A program made the translations under genes and the position numbers. 64,000 nt of DNA from Diphasiastrum complanatum (taxonomy: Eukaryota; Streptophyta; Lycopodiopsida; Lycopodiales; Lycopodiaceae), in the NCBI GenBank assembly GCA_029204225.1, contig CM055101.1, positions 34,851,683 through 34,915,682 on the forward strand, given 5' to 3'. The notes under the pieces are model-generated. The model was not told the DNA's origin. It ran no database searches and saw only the letters and a list, made by a program, of their open reading frames with translations. Below are positions 44,621-55,802 of the stretch, piece by piece (the first letter of the stretch is position 1; each line of letters starts with the position of its first letter).

Positions 44621-46451
44621 GATTTTTTTTGTTTTGCAAAGCTTAACGATACAATTTTAAACGGTATCAAAGGCCGAAACAGTAAACAATCCCCAAAAGG
44701 GATGCACTATACCAAAAACTAAACGACATACCACACAGGGAGGCAATCCAATATATTTAAATATTAGTGGAAATATATACGGCCAATTACATACAAGCTG
44801 TCGTCGAAAGAGGTGATGCGGAACCATAAAAAACATGGCGATTGTGTGCAAACCAAATGAGCCATAACGTCGCCAATATGGATAGGTGGATCTTCAACAA
44901 GACAGTGTCAACTGTAAATGAGACTAGGGTGATCTAACGGTCGAGGAGACGATGAAGTGCCAACCACAGGTTTCTTCGACAATTGAAAAAAATGGGGCTC
45001 AACGGTCTAGCTAGCAGAGTGGGCAAAGGCGGTAAAAGAAAAAGGGTCATTTTGCCAGAAGGGGAAGGGAATTGGTGAGGTTGTAGTAGGCTAGATATAT
45101 GAGCTTACTGATAGGGAGAGAGCAGACAATCTTAAGTCTTTTACTCCACAGGACCGCGGAATCAGAATGGGGCCAAGCCCTATTAAGGAAATCATGAAAA
45201 AGAGAAGGATGTCAACGAAGGTGAGAAGCCCGGTAGCTGAGGAGAGATCCATAAAGAGAGGGCTCCCACCCATCCAAAAGAGAGGAAGAAGGGCCCAATC
45301 CAAGGCCTGAGGCCGAGGAGGCAAGAATGAGGAGCGCTAGAGGAAAGAGCATGAGAAGTAAGGAGCTAGTAAAAGGGCACATTGATGATTTGACCGAACG
45401 TAAGCAGCCCCTTGCAGGCCAACGGAAGTGAAAGGCGTGGGTGGAGGGAAAAAAGAGGGGGATAAGCTTGAGGAAAAAGAGAGGAGGTCTATATAGAGCG
45501 ATTGGACAACATTTTCTTTTCCAACTTCGTCAATGGCCTTTGAGATGTACTCAAACAGGGGGGAGCAAGGGGTTAGTCCAGGAGAGGAGATGGCGAAATT
45601 TCAAAAATGAGGAGGCCAAATTCCTGAGGATGAAGGGACCCTTGAGCTTAAAGGAATCCCCAAAGGACAACAACGTAGAGAAGGAGGGAAGGAAGAAAAA
45701 GGGATGGGGCAACCGTGGAAGGCCATGTAGTGAAGGAGAAGGAAATGCCAATGTTGAGAGGGCACAACCAAGAGAGTTGTTTTTAACAGCAAGATCAGGG
45801 ATGCTCAGACCACCATCAAGCGGTGAAGTAGTGCAGACCGACCAAAGAAGAAGGGGGCATTTGTCTGCCCAAAACGGAAACGACGAAGGAGTTTAGCCCA
45901 AGAGTTATGGAGTGAGGCAGAAGCAGCAAAAATAGAGGAGAAAAAGATAGGATAAGCAACAAGGATATGACGAGCAATAAGGATCCTGGAGGCAAAGGAA
46001 AGAAAGCAGGGGTACCAAAGGGCCAACTTGGAGACAAACGATTGGAGGAACCAATTATAGCATTGGCGGGGAGTGTGAGCTATAGACCAAAGGGAGAGCC
46101 AAGGAAATGAGTGACGACGGTGCCATGTGGCACCACACGAATGTCGAGAGTAGAAATCATGTTGGAGGATGCAAGCTACGCACAAAGCAGCTGCGTCTGA
46201 AAAGGCACCAAAAAGAGTGCATTCATCCCATAAGAAAATGGAGACTATAACAGAACCCACATATAAGCTCATTATAGACAATGTACCCTTGTCCTCTAGT
46301 ACCAGCCCTTTTGGGGTCAAAGGGGAATGATGGTGTGTGGATAGGCGGTGGGGATGGGACCCCGCACGCGGCCCACATGCACGCACAATGACATGCCACA
46401 TCGTCTACTGGACCGCTCTCCGCTGCTAGAGCAAGTGTTCTGGTCCTGAAC
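44621..46451 (-). pseudogene. LINE, C-terminal part and 3' end
   Basis: Minus-strand frames read KLALWYPCFLSFASRILIARHILVAYPIF (46040-45950), then GGLSIPDLAVKNNSLGCALS (about 45810-45750), then LATLWLIWFAHNRHVFYGS near 44850. This is the region after the reverse transcriptase of plant L1-type LINEs (splicing-motif-like S.A.RI, GGLGI.DL, W.iW..RN.vF). The 3' end is an A-rich tail (plus GATTTTTTTTGTTTTGC at 44621-44637). Frames are broken in several places. It continues at 50634, beyond copia E. Confidence 0.85.
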
Positions 46452-46818
46452 GAGCTTCATGATGCTTCGACATTCAAATATAGAAGTAGATGGGAATCGG
46501 CCCTTTGATGTAGATTAGCGAAAAAGTCGATGAAGTCGACTTCGGCTGATTCGACTCTGTGTAAAATTGCAAGTTGTCGAACTGCTAGCAAAAACCCATG
46601 TATTTTACCAGGCATTGTTTTGCACACAAAATGAGAGTAATTTTGCAGAATATCAAAATAGGAAACTTTATGATTCCTGCAGGTATGAGATGAGCAGACA
46701 TAGAACCCAAAAGAGGTTGCATCTGACCCTAGATCATTGATAAAAAAAAATGTGCAGGAAGAATTTTGAAATAGAAATAATATCACCAAGGAGGAAACTA
46801 TGAGTTCAATTTTCAACA
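46452..46818 (-). repeat. 3' LTR remnant of copia E
   Basis: Aligns with 50275-50633, including TGTGTAAAATTGCAAGTTGTCGAACTGCTAGC-type sequence in both. Ends TTTCAACA at the polypurine tract. The low-coordinate edge is a break. Confidence 0.85.
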
Positions 46819-49190
46819 GTCCCCCTTAAGGTCACGGTTGGTGCCTTGAATGTCTTCAACGGGTTCAGCATGTTGAAGAACTTTTGGTGCTTGATCCTGG
46901 GAAGGACTTTTGGTGATTATGTTTGCAACCATTTCTATTGTGGAGCAGTATTGAAGAATCACTTGTCCTGAAAAATCTTGTCCCTAATAAAATGCTATAG
47001 AATTTTAATGTGCTTTGACTTGCCATAAAATCTAGGATTTAGAGACAGTAAAATACAGCTCAAATTGTCACACAAAATGGTAGTAGGCTGAATGGATTGT
47101 CATGTAAGAAATATATTTCATCACTCTCTTTAATGCTTTCCAATGCAAGATTCTAGGAATAGTTATGTATTGACTTAACGTGTAACAGTGTATGCTAAAT
47201 CTGGTCTGGTGCACATCATGGCATACATCAGAGTTCCGATTAGTGAATGATAAGGGTACTTCACTAAGTCAAGTACTTCACTATCGGTCTCAACACAAAA
47301 AGATTTGGTCAATACTATACTTGGATCTATTGGTGCATTAAGCGGTTTGTAATAAAAAATATGAAATTTTTCTAGAACCTTTTCTAGATATTTCTGCTGG
47401 CTAGCACAAATCTTCTTTTTGAACCTATTTCTAGTAATGTGAATTCCTAACAAAGAATGAACAGTTCCTAGATCATTCACGTCAGAGTGTGCAGTAGGAA
47501 AGTGTCATTAGACAAAATAAATGCATCATCTACGTAAAGTGCTATATGGACTGAATTGACACTTATATGTTCAGAAAAAACATTACAATCAGCTGAATTG
47601 TTTGCAGAACCATTTGAATAACATAACCTGTGCTTTCCATTTTGCAATGGAACCAGCAGAGTTGATCTTCTTCTTGAAGATCGATTTGTTGTTGATAACT
47701 CTCTTGTGAGTGGGAAGTCAATTTGGACTTTGACGAAGTCGATCCTGCTTCTGCTTCAAGTCGATATATTTGGATAGGGAAAAGAAAGAGAGTTCCATTC
47801 TTACTGGTGACAGTTGTCGAAGACTTCGGAAAAGTCGAATCAATGACTTCGATGTCAATCTCAATGGAGTTTCATTTCAAGATGAAGTTGAAAGTGAGTT
47901 GTACTTCACTTTCAATAAACTTCTTGCCATTTCACAACATCCTTAAAGTTAATAGCTTCGGCTAGGATCTTTGGATCTTTGGATGAAGTGTAGTTGCAGG
48001 TTCTGTAGAAGAAACATCATGATTGGAAGATTCAATGCTGCGAGAAATAGAATGAAATGACACAACATCATTTATTGATGGTTGTTGAAAATCATAGAAT
48101 GTATGTTTCTTGAAGATTATGTCCTTAGAAACAAATGTTGCATTGGTGGATGGATCATAAACTTTATAAGCCTTATGTTCATCGGGATAGCCAATTGAAA
48201 AGCATTTATTTGACCTTTGGTCCAGCTTCTTCCTAAGCTACTTAGGACTGTGAACAAAACATATACAACCAAGGATTTTTAAATGGCTGACACTAGGCCT
48301 GTGTCCATGCCATATTTCATAAGGAGTTTTTGTTGTTGACAACTCTAGTGCTGGATCTAGTCTGTTCATAACAGACTGTGGTAGTAGCTTTTTCCCAGAA
48401 CTTCGAAGGTTAATGTGCTTGATGTACCATAGATCTAGCTGAGTTGTTCTACCAGGTAGTTTGGATAGCAAAGATATGTACAAGATATAATACATGTTTT
48501 GTCTTGATAGAATGTGTTTTGGGAAATCAGCCTCTAGTGATAAATGCAAGATGCACATAATAGAGACTTCCTATCTAATGAAAGAGGGAAATACAATCTA
48601 TCAACTAAATTATTACAATCCACGTAAAGAAAAACATCTTGTATTGGCATGTCCAAAACAACTAAGCCATAGCAAAGCATGATCATTTACATATTCATGA
48701 GAAGTAGTAGCTAAAGCTATACATTCAGTAGTTGCACTTGATTCTTGACATTGGAATAGTCTTTCTTCTAGGTGTACATGGCCAAGGACTTGTCTACTAA
48801 GAGATCGTTGGTCTATCTCTGCATTTCTTCTTGAAAAAGATGACCGATCACCTTTTGAAGAGTGAGGTCAGGTTGTGTGGAAATCATTACAACAAAATGA
48901 TTGTAGGACTTTGGTAGAGAAGAAAGCAAGGTCATAACAACATCATCATCTTGAACAACACATCCTACAACTGATAACTGATCTAATAAAGACTTGAAGT
49001 TGTTGACGTGAGAAGTGATGGCTATAGAATCAGACATTCTTAAGGTGAAGAACTTCCTTCTAAGGTGTAACTTGGTGGTTGCATCTTAAGTCTCATAAAG
49101 ATTTGATAACAAATCTAATGCATCCTTAGAGGACTTGCTTGTGGTAACATGGCAATAATACAAACAGAATAATCTCTCGGTTTGTTGAAC
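46819..49190 (-). pseudogene. Copia E gag-pol remnants
   Basis: From high to low: gag (SIAITSHVNNFKSLLDQLSV and DVVMTLLSSLPKSYNHFV, 49037-48880); integrase end (LPQSVMNRLDPALELSTTKT, PYEIWHGHRPSVSHLKILGC, 48380-48250); RT end (MNDLGTVHSLLGIHITRNRF and YPYHSLIGTLMYAMMCTRPD, 47480-47190). Protease, integrase core and the RT catalytic centre were not found, so large internal losses occurred. The plus-strand ORF at 47723-47965 is a shadow. Confidence 0.85.
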
Positions 49191-49194
49191 TGAC

Positions 49195-49206
49195 GTTCTG
49201 ATACCA
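49195..49206 (-). other. Primer binding site of copia E
   Basis: Minus strand TGGTATCAGAAC, one base from the usual TGGTATCAGAGC, three bases from the LTR. Confidence 0.75.
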
Positions 49207-49209
49207 ATC

Positions 49210-50633
49210 TGATAGGACAATAGAATGTGAACAGAGAAGAGAGAAGGAAACACTTGCAGAATGACTCTCTCGTTATTATGGGCTGCTATGTGCAAGAACA
49301 ATCTAAAAGAATGTAAATGCTAAATTATAATCACACCTCAATCGCTCTGCCCAACAAAATCTTAAGAAATTTACCATTCATAATAAAAAACAAATGGATG
49401 AGTACACTCCACCGAAGAGATTAGATATGGTTTGTGGTATTACTGCAAATAGATTTTAATAAAAAATTCAAGTCAGATAAAGTAGTGTGATAATGCAAGT
49501 TCCTCAGGCATCAAAGACAACCATCGTCTGATCAGAAACTAAGGAGTTGTAGACGTCTGTGTTCTGATTAGAGTGAGTAAACGAGCGTAATCAAACAGAA
49601 GTGAAGTGCATTCGAGTCAAAATAAGCATTCATCTACGTTATACACAGATAAAAAATCGTATTGCTGTTATATTACACTGAAGCACAAGAATAAGTTACA
49701 ACCAAAATGGCGAATGACTCGGAGGCTCAAATTCATTCGTCTCATGGACAAAGCATCACATAGAGTGTGTGATGAAGGTGTATTTATACACCGGATGTAT
49801 GTATGTATTACAATAAATGTTTGTCATCTAACTAAGCACTTTGTCGCACTCAGGGAGCAGTTGAACTACGATGACAGAATGACAACTGTACATTAAATAC
49901 ATGGTCAGGCAAAAAAGCTGACAAAAGGTTCACTTTTTTGAAACAATTGAAAAGAAGTTACTATCAAGAAATAGTGACATTCTTGAAGTTGTTGAAGAAG
50001 TCAGACACTTCGGTTGATGACCAAAGTTGTTGAAGAAGTCTGAGACTTTGGACAATTTGGATGATGGAAGAAGTCACACTTCGGTTGATCAATGAGGTTG
50101 TCGAAGAAGTCGAACACTTTGGTGACTTGATTGTTGAAGAAGTCGAGGACTTCAATTGATGAAAGAAGTCGGACACTTCGGTTGATGAACAAAGTTGTTG
50201 AAGAAGTCGAATACTTCGGTGACTTTGGAGACTTCGATGTCGAGTGACTTGATTGTTGAAGAAGTCGGGCCTTCGATGTTCTTCATGATGCTTTGACATT
50301 CGAATGTAGAATTAGATGGGAATGGATACCCTTTGATGTAGATTAGCCGAAAAGTTGATGAAGTCGACTTCGGTTGATTTGACTCTGTGTAAAATTGCAA
50401 GTTGTCGAACTGCTAGCAGAAACCTAGGTATTTTACTAGGCATTGTTTTGCACATAAAATGAGAGTAATTTTGCAGAATAGCAAAATAGGACCTGCAAGT
50501 ATCAAATGAGTAGACATAGAACCCAAAAGAGATTGCGTCTGACCCTAGACCATTGATAAAAAAAAAGTGCAGGAAGAATCTTGAAATAGAAATAATATCA
50601 CCAAGGAGGAAATTGCAAGCTTCATTTCCAACA
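49210..50633 (-). repeat. 5' LTR of copia E
   Basis: Plus strand begins TGATAGGACAATAG and ends TTTCCAACA. A long LTR (1424 bp) holding a 300-bp minisatellite. Minus-strand ORFs here (Ser/Thr-rich TSSTIKSPKCSTSS-like) come from that minisatellite, not from a gene. Confidence 0.75.
49985..50283. repeat. Minisatellite in copia E LTR
   Basis: About seven degenerate copies of a 40-48 bp unit built on GTTGAAGAAGTCG, CACTTCGGTTGATGA and AAAGTTGTTGAAG. It is missing from the truncated 3' LTR, so it cannot be said whether the array predates insertion. Confidence 0.85.
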
Positions 50634-51660
50634 AACCCAAGCATGGCTTGAGTAGCAAGGACATGGAGTTTCGATTTCTCCTTGTTCAAAAGAGAGGAAG
50701 AATAGTAACATAATTTAGAGAAGACTTGAAAAAGGTGGAGAACATGCAACTCCAAAAGGAGGGAAAAAAATAGTGTCATCAGCAAAAAGTTGATGAGAGA
50801 GATGGCCCTTAGGAGTCTTTTGGCATGGAAAAGACATTAATAAAGCTTTCTCTTTCTCTCTCTCTCTCTCAGCAAACAAGGGTAGCCAAATGAAGGGAAG
50901 AGGGATGGTGATGAGCACGAGAAAGAGGCTCAAAAGCAATAGTGAAAAGGAGGGGAGACAAAGGACAACCCTGATGAATACTGCACTTGGGGTAGAAGGG
51001 AGAGGAGCGACACCCATTGAAGAGGAGAGTGGAAGAAGAAGAAGAGTAGAGGGCTTGGACGAAAGAGCAAAAGGATTGAAGATGGCCCAGTGCCAGACAA
51101 TTGGCTAGAATGTAGCCATGAAGAACATCCCATATCAGAACTTGATTGGGAGGTTAATGTACTTAACTTGAATATGCAATCAAAGGCTTTGTCCAAGCCT
51201 TGACGAAGCATCAGAGAAGAGGTGGAAGTGGCAATAAGGGAGTCAGGAAAGGACCAAACATTAAGAAGAGAGTCCATAGTATTTTGTCCTTTAATAAAGC
51301 CAAATTGCTATGGGGACAACATAGAAGGTAACAAAGGGAAAAGAGGAAGGGTCATGGCTTTAGCAAGAATCTTGTAAGAGGTATTCAACATAGTAAGTAG
51401 GAGAAAATCCTACAAGGACAGTGGAAGGGGCTTCTTAGGGATAAGCTTAACAAGTCCCTCAGAGATGTGACGAGGAAGGGTTCCCTCGGCCGAAGCTTGG
51501 TGGGCCAAACGAAGAAGATGGAGTCCCACCTGAGGCCAAAAGTCGATAAAAAACTAAGGGACAACATTGTCAACACCATGTGTTTTCCCTAGAGGCAATG
51601 AAAGAAAAGCTTGGTGTAGTTCATGCAATGAGAAAGGGGCGCCCAACACTGTGAAAAATT
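50634..51660 (-). pseudogene. LINE reverse transcriptase part
   Basis: Read downward: HELHQAFLSLPLGKTHGVD, LPRHISEGLVKLIPKK, NTSYKILAKAMT, QQFGFIKGQNTMDSLL (RT entry motifs), DKAFDCIF (motif A area), IHQGCPLSPLLFTIAFEPLS (motif B) and HLSHQLFADDTIFF (catalytic FADD). These are standard non-LTR RT blocks, so this is a plant LINE. The sequence stops abruptly near 50634 where copia E starts and continues at 46451. Endonuclease and ORF1 were not found; the 5' end near 51660 looks like a truncation. Confidence 0.9.
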
Positions 51661-51724
51661 GTCAAAATCTATCCTGGATATTTTTTGTGTTTCTAGTTTG
51701 TGAGAAAATATCACATGTGTGGAG

Positions 51725-52640
51725 TGTTGGCTTCGGTCAGAGCTACCCAAGAGCACCTCTCACCCTAGACCGAGGAGGTCTTTGAGAAGATGAGACAAAC
51801 GAAGATTGAGAGCCGAGTATGAGAGCCGAGAAGTACTAGTTAAGAATGACAAGCAAGAACTGTGTAAGCCTCATGGTGAATCTCGAAAGATGGAATGACC
51901 ATGTATGCACTAGTATTTTTAGGCTAATGTAATAAATGCAAGTACATCCCTCTTAAACAAAGTGGAGTGAGCCACCTTTTGATGGTGACCTCTAGTGGAG
52001 AACATAATTCCACTTGTAATTTGTGTAATGTGGAAATGCCACTAGGATGCCACCTAAGGAGCTCTCTTGCTTATTTAAGAGACTCCCCTTTGTAGAAGGG
52101 AAGCTTTTGTAAATCTATCTACTCCATGCTGAAATGAGATTATCTTTCATGAGTTTTGATGCATTTTTGAGCTCCTTGATCATTCTTGTTTCTTGAGTGA
52201 TACTTTAATGATCTTGCCCCTCCATCTCCTTTGTGTGTGGTTGTGGAACTTAGAGAGGACTAGTTTTCTTGCTTTCATAGATTAATGTAGGTTATAGCAT
52301 TCAAGTAAACTGAATAGGCTAGATTTGTGGTATAAATCTTGCATATCCCCTTACAATCCAGTTCTTGACGTTCTTGGTCTATCCAAGAATCAAGAAATGA
52401 GTGTTTCTTGATCCTTGGACTTTCAAAATGTTGTTTAGTCTTTAGTTTCTTGTTTCCTGTGTTGTGGAATATATGGTAGCTTAGTATAGATTTTAGGATC
52501 TGTCTATTTTGATTTGCAACAATAAAGTAGGATTTCATGACTATTCAACCACTCCACACATTGATTTCTTGGTTGAATGTATGATCTACATGTTTGGTTT
52601 GAAAGCATGTGATTTCGGTTCAAGAGAGACGCCCCTGAGT
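51725..52640 (+). repeat. LTR-like repeat, plus copy
   Basis: Starts TGTTGGCTTCGG and shares long blocks with the reverse complement of 59100-60021: TCTCACCCTAGACCGAGGAG, AAAGGTGGCTCAC-type, and CAAGAATCAAGAAATG...TTCTTGA near 52390. TATA-like TTATTTAAGAGACTC at about 52071. No coding part is attached, so it may be a solo LTR. The 3' edge is uncertain. Confidence 0.6.
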
Positions 52641-53049
52641 TGTCCTCTGATAGGCAGGACATAAAACACTACAACGTTCATTAGTCCTTTCTGCCTGATT
52701 GGGGCTAAAAACAAGAACGTTCACATCCAAGAAGTGCCCAATGTAGCCTGGTAACAAGCAGAAACAGTTCTGAAACCAGAGAAGAAGTAACATTAGGGGA
52801 AGTATGGGCTCAAAATGGGCTCTTAAGAAATTTCACTTTAGAGAGAGACTATGTAGAGAGAGAATGCAAACCAGTAACTTTTGGTTGCTTTTGAGTTTCT
52901 GGCCTTGCCCAATGTTTAACTGGTATGGCTAACTTCAGACAATAGTTAGTTAAGCATGATATGTAATAACTTCTCTGCATGCTCATTTCAGAATTTGGGA
53001 CTAGAGCTTTAAGACTGAAAATCTTCGTGTGCTACTTGCTTCTGTACAG

Positions 53050-53209
53050 GTCTTGAAAGAGGACCATAAAATACTTTCATGGATATTTTCAAGAACAAAT
53101 TATGGTGAGATTATAAAGAGACATTTGGAGGGTGAGAAATTTACAGTAAAAAACCATGGACGTTTTCAAATTCAACGGCACCTTGCAAGGGATTTGAAAA
53201 CATTAAAAT
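53050..53209 (+). CDS. Unidentified exon-like segment
   Basis: A 160-bp open stretch bounded by CTTCTGTACAG| and |GTATGTATAATG, both excellent splice signals. It reads VLKEDHKILSWIFSRTNYGE, IIKRHLEGEKFTVKNHGRFQ and IQRHLARDLKTLK, a basic helical-looking peptide ending in phase 1. I recognise no family. No partner exon was found within a few kb on either side. It could be an exon of an unidentified host gene or a captured exon. Confidence 0.35.
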
Positions 53210-54041
53210 GTATGTATAATGTCTCTCATACTTGTTCTAGGAAAATCGTTGATTCTTTCTTTGTACTCTGCAATTTTTTGGGAATTCCCTCCATATTTTT
53301 GTATGAAATCTTCAACATATATTCCATCCTCACTGAAAGTGCTAAGTGCATTTATTATTGTGTTTTTCACTTTGTTTAATAGTTGATGATATTCATTTTT
53401 TTATGTACTTTCTCAAGTAATAAATGATGCTGTTGTTTGATAATTGTGAGTCTTGATGGAGTTGTTTAAATTTGTTAACAATTGACATTTGTGGCAAGTA
53501 GTGAAATTTCTTTATTAGATAGTGTAGATTTTGTTTCATTCTTTCTGTTCATTTGCATCGCTTTCATTTTTTGTTGTTTGCCGAGATACGCGGTTCTATG
53601 GTTGTTGTCGGTTCTTTCCAAAGACATACTTCTACTTTGTTGTTAGTATTTGTTTGTATAATGATGATTTGCATTGTTTGAATTGGATTGATGCAAGTCA
53701 CAATTTCTTGAATTGTTGTTGTTGAATCAGTTTCACAATGATATACTACTAACCTATAATTCATGCATTTGCAAAACCAAAATAAGCAGAAGCTGTCACA
53801 TTGTATTGGCAATTGATTGTCGTTGTTGGTAAGAAGTTTTATGTATGTTTCGAACGATGTGATTTGCTCATATTGGATTTTTAAAATTGGATCATGCTCG
53901 TCATTATGGTTGTAAAAGATAAAATACTATGCTTCTAAAGCTAAGTAAAAACAACAAAATCTTGACAATTGAATCGACTATATAGATAATGTTGTTTAAT
54001 CAATATTTGCTTTCATCTACTAGGACTAATTGACATCGTCT
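53210..54041. other. AT-rich interval with an unassigned minus-strand ORF
   Basis: An 82-codon minus-strand frame (53812-53564) reads TTTIQEIVTCINPIQTMQII and NNKVEVCLWKEPTTTIEPRI, without known homology. It could be part of the same decayed gene as the ORFs at 54042 and 54832, since all three are on the same strand. Confidence 0.3.
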
Positions 54042-54460
54042 TTACTTTGCTATTAACTTCAATCTATCAAAACCAATGATTATACCACTAGCGTTTGTGC
54101 AAAATTTGCCTTTGCCGTTCACTTGCATAAGTTTTGAATGTAGTCCTTTTTTGTCGCCTTCTAAGAACTGTATAAATGGTGTTCCTAGCTCCAAAATTGA
54201 ATCAATCCATGTATCCTTTAAAGTGACATCAATTGAAGAGCCGTCTTCCAATTTTTATTGCGGTTGTTTCTTTCTGACAGAGGCAACAATATGTTGAGCT
54301 TTCTTTGTTTACGAAGTTTGAAATTTTGCAAATTGAGCAGACGATCTCGTACAAACTTTGATTTATTCCAATCACTGTCAATGTTCCTTCAACCTAAAAT
54401 ATCGATCCAATTGTCAGCTTGTTTGTTATTTGTGTGGTAGACAACGATATTAAGTATGAC
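54042..54460 (-). pseudogene. Unidentified minus-strand ORF
   Basis: The frame ending at 54042 reads MEDGSSIDVTLKDTWIDSIL, ELGTPFIQFLEGDKKGLHSK and GKGKFCTNASGIIIGFDRLK. The alternating hydrophobic pattern suggests a small beta-rich domain, perhaps OB-fold-like, but this is a guess. Upstream to 54460 another frame (FVRDRLLNLQNFKLRKQRKL, NILLPLSERNNRNKNW) runs on, as if one base had been lost near 54250. Function unknown. Confidence 0.35.
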
Positions 54461-54831
54461 AAAAGGAATAATCTTAAAAGTACCTCATTGCCGATCGCCT
54501 TTGTTTTAGCATGTGTTTCATTATTTTCAACCAATATCTTTAAATCATTATAACTTCTTAGTAGTAGCTTAGAAGTATGACATGTAGTAAATTATTGAAA
54601 AGCGCTTGACGAGCACTTTTCAACGCACCAATTTTTGTTGCATTTTGATATGGCTATCAAAAGTTATGCCATTTTTAGTGTAGACTCAAAATCTGACTCA
54701 AAGAAGTAACGTTACGTTAAAGCCACTATGTCAAGAAACTATTGGGCCACATGTACAAAAGAAGTGAATAAAGGTGAAGAAAAATGAAAAAGGAATCTTG
54801 ACAAAAGGCCCTATTTATGTTTAAACTTCCT

Positions 54832-55227
54832 CTAATGATCATCATCATCTTCAAGATTCAGACGAATGGTATTGACATGAAGGAATAATCTCCTTTCATA
54901 TGAATCCAAAAATTCTAAATTTTTCCTTTTGCTCATATCAATGTAACCCGAATAAAGGGCCATTGCAGATGATCTTTTTGTAGTCTCATTGGGAGTATAA
55001 CCCAATATTTTAATTGTCAAATTCCTTTTCACGAAAATTATTTTATATGTTCCTCTGGTGTACGTATGGCCTCCTAAACAAATTGATAATGACTTGATGG
55101 CTATAATGACGGTGGTAGCATATGGATTGAAAGATGAATGATATATACAAATCTCATTATTTTGAAAGTTTTTCAATAGAATTTTGAAAGAAGCGATATC
55201 GATTTCACACGAGGTGAAATGCTTCAC
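54832..55227 (-). CDS. Unidentified 131-residue ORF
   Basis: Open from ATG 55227 to TAA: MKHFTSCEIDIASFKILLKN, then CIYHSSFNPYATTVIIAIKS, GGHTYTRGTYKIIFVKRNLT and a tail SYERRLFLHVNTIRLNLEDDDDH. AT-rich, no motif recognised, no signal peptide. It shares strand with the ORFs at 54042 and 53564, so the three may be parts of one decayed gene or element. Possibly the only open frame of that length here not explained by a retroelement. Confidence 0.35.
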   Translation of the reverse strand: MKHFTSCEIDIASFKILLKNFQNNEICIYHSSFNPYATTVIIAIKSLSICLGGHTYTRGTYKIIFVKRNLTIKILGYTPNETTKRSSAMALYSGYIDMSKRKNLEFLDSYERRLFLHVNTIRLNLEDDDDH

Positions 55228-55802
55228 GGGAACACATCAAATAGGCGCGCGTTGATACAATACTCCGATATGGCAACTCAGATATCGGTTCAACGCGCCC
55301 ATTACAAGAAAGATATTTTTCAACTTGGACTTCGTGTGTGGATTCACTATTGGAATGCAGTATGAGTCATCTAAGCTTGCTTCGGTAGATTTCTCATACA
55401 CTCCAAAGCTAAAAAGAATCTGCTAAAAAGAAACAAGCTCTGATGATTTATATTGCCTTCTAATATACTTTCAGAGCGACTCAGATAGCTTCATTGGGGG
55501 ACTCAGATATCGGATGAGCACGCCTGGGAGAAAAAAGAGTTTTTTCACTTGGACTGCATGCTTCGCTATTGCACTTCATTATTGGATGACATTTTGAATG
55601 ATCAAAGCTTGCTTCAAAAGATTCTTCATGTTGGATTTATCTCCTTTACTCTCCTAAATCCTATGTTAATCTGCCTCCATTCATGCTGCTACATTTTTCC
55701 TCATGTTGTCACACAGTCTGCATATTTACATGTACAATAAGACAGGCGAAAAATGCGACTATCTGCATAAATAAAAGTAAATTTTCACAGGTGAAAAAAA
55801 CA
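55228..55802 (+). repeat. Possible LTR of copia I with CpG-rich hairpin
   Basis: The stretch ends ...AAAAAACA just before the primer site TGGTAACAGAGC at 55803, so at least its right end is probably an LTR end. The left end is not known. Contains the nested hairpin at 55244-55299 and two diverged copies of an ACTCAGATATCGG block 223 bp apart. Confidence 0.4.
55244..55299. repeat. Nested inverted repeats (hairpin)
   Basis: Outer arms GGCGCGCGTTGA (55244-55255) and TCAACGCGCC (55290-55299) pair apart from a 2-base bulge. Inner arms CCGATAT (55265-55271) and ATATCGG (55282-55288) pair perfectly. Confidence 0.8.

Larger units (their letters stand above)
46452..50633 (-). mobile_element. Copia E, inserted in the LINE; 3' LTR truncated
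   Basis: A 1.42-kb 5' LTR (49210-50633), primer site (49195-49206), a decayed interior and 367 bp of 3' LTR (46452-46818) with its polypurine neighbour (plus GTCCCCCTTAAGG). LINE sequence resumes on both sides. The missing part of the 3' LTR corresponds to 49210-50270. Confidence 0.85.

Noticed and set aside
45441-45896. 151-codon plus-strand ORF, Lys/Gly/Arg-rich
   Set aside because: It is the antisense of the LINE coding region. The minus strand shows clear LINE motifs.
49964-50400. Ser/Thr-rich minus-strand ORFs in the copia E LTR
   Set aside because: They are frame-independent products of a minisatellite in a non-coding LTR.
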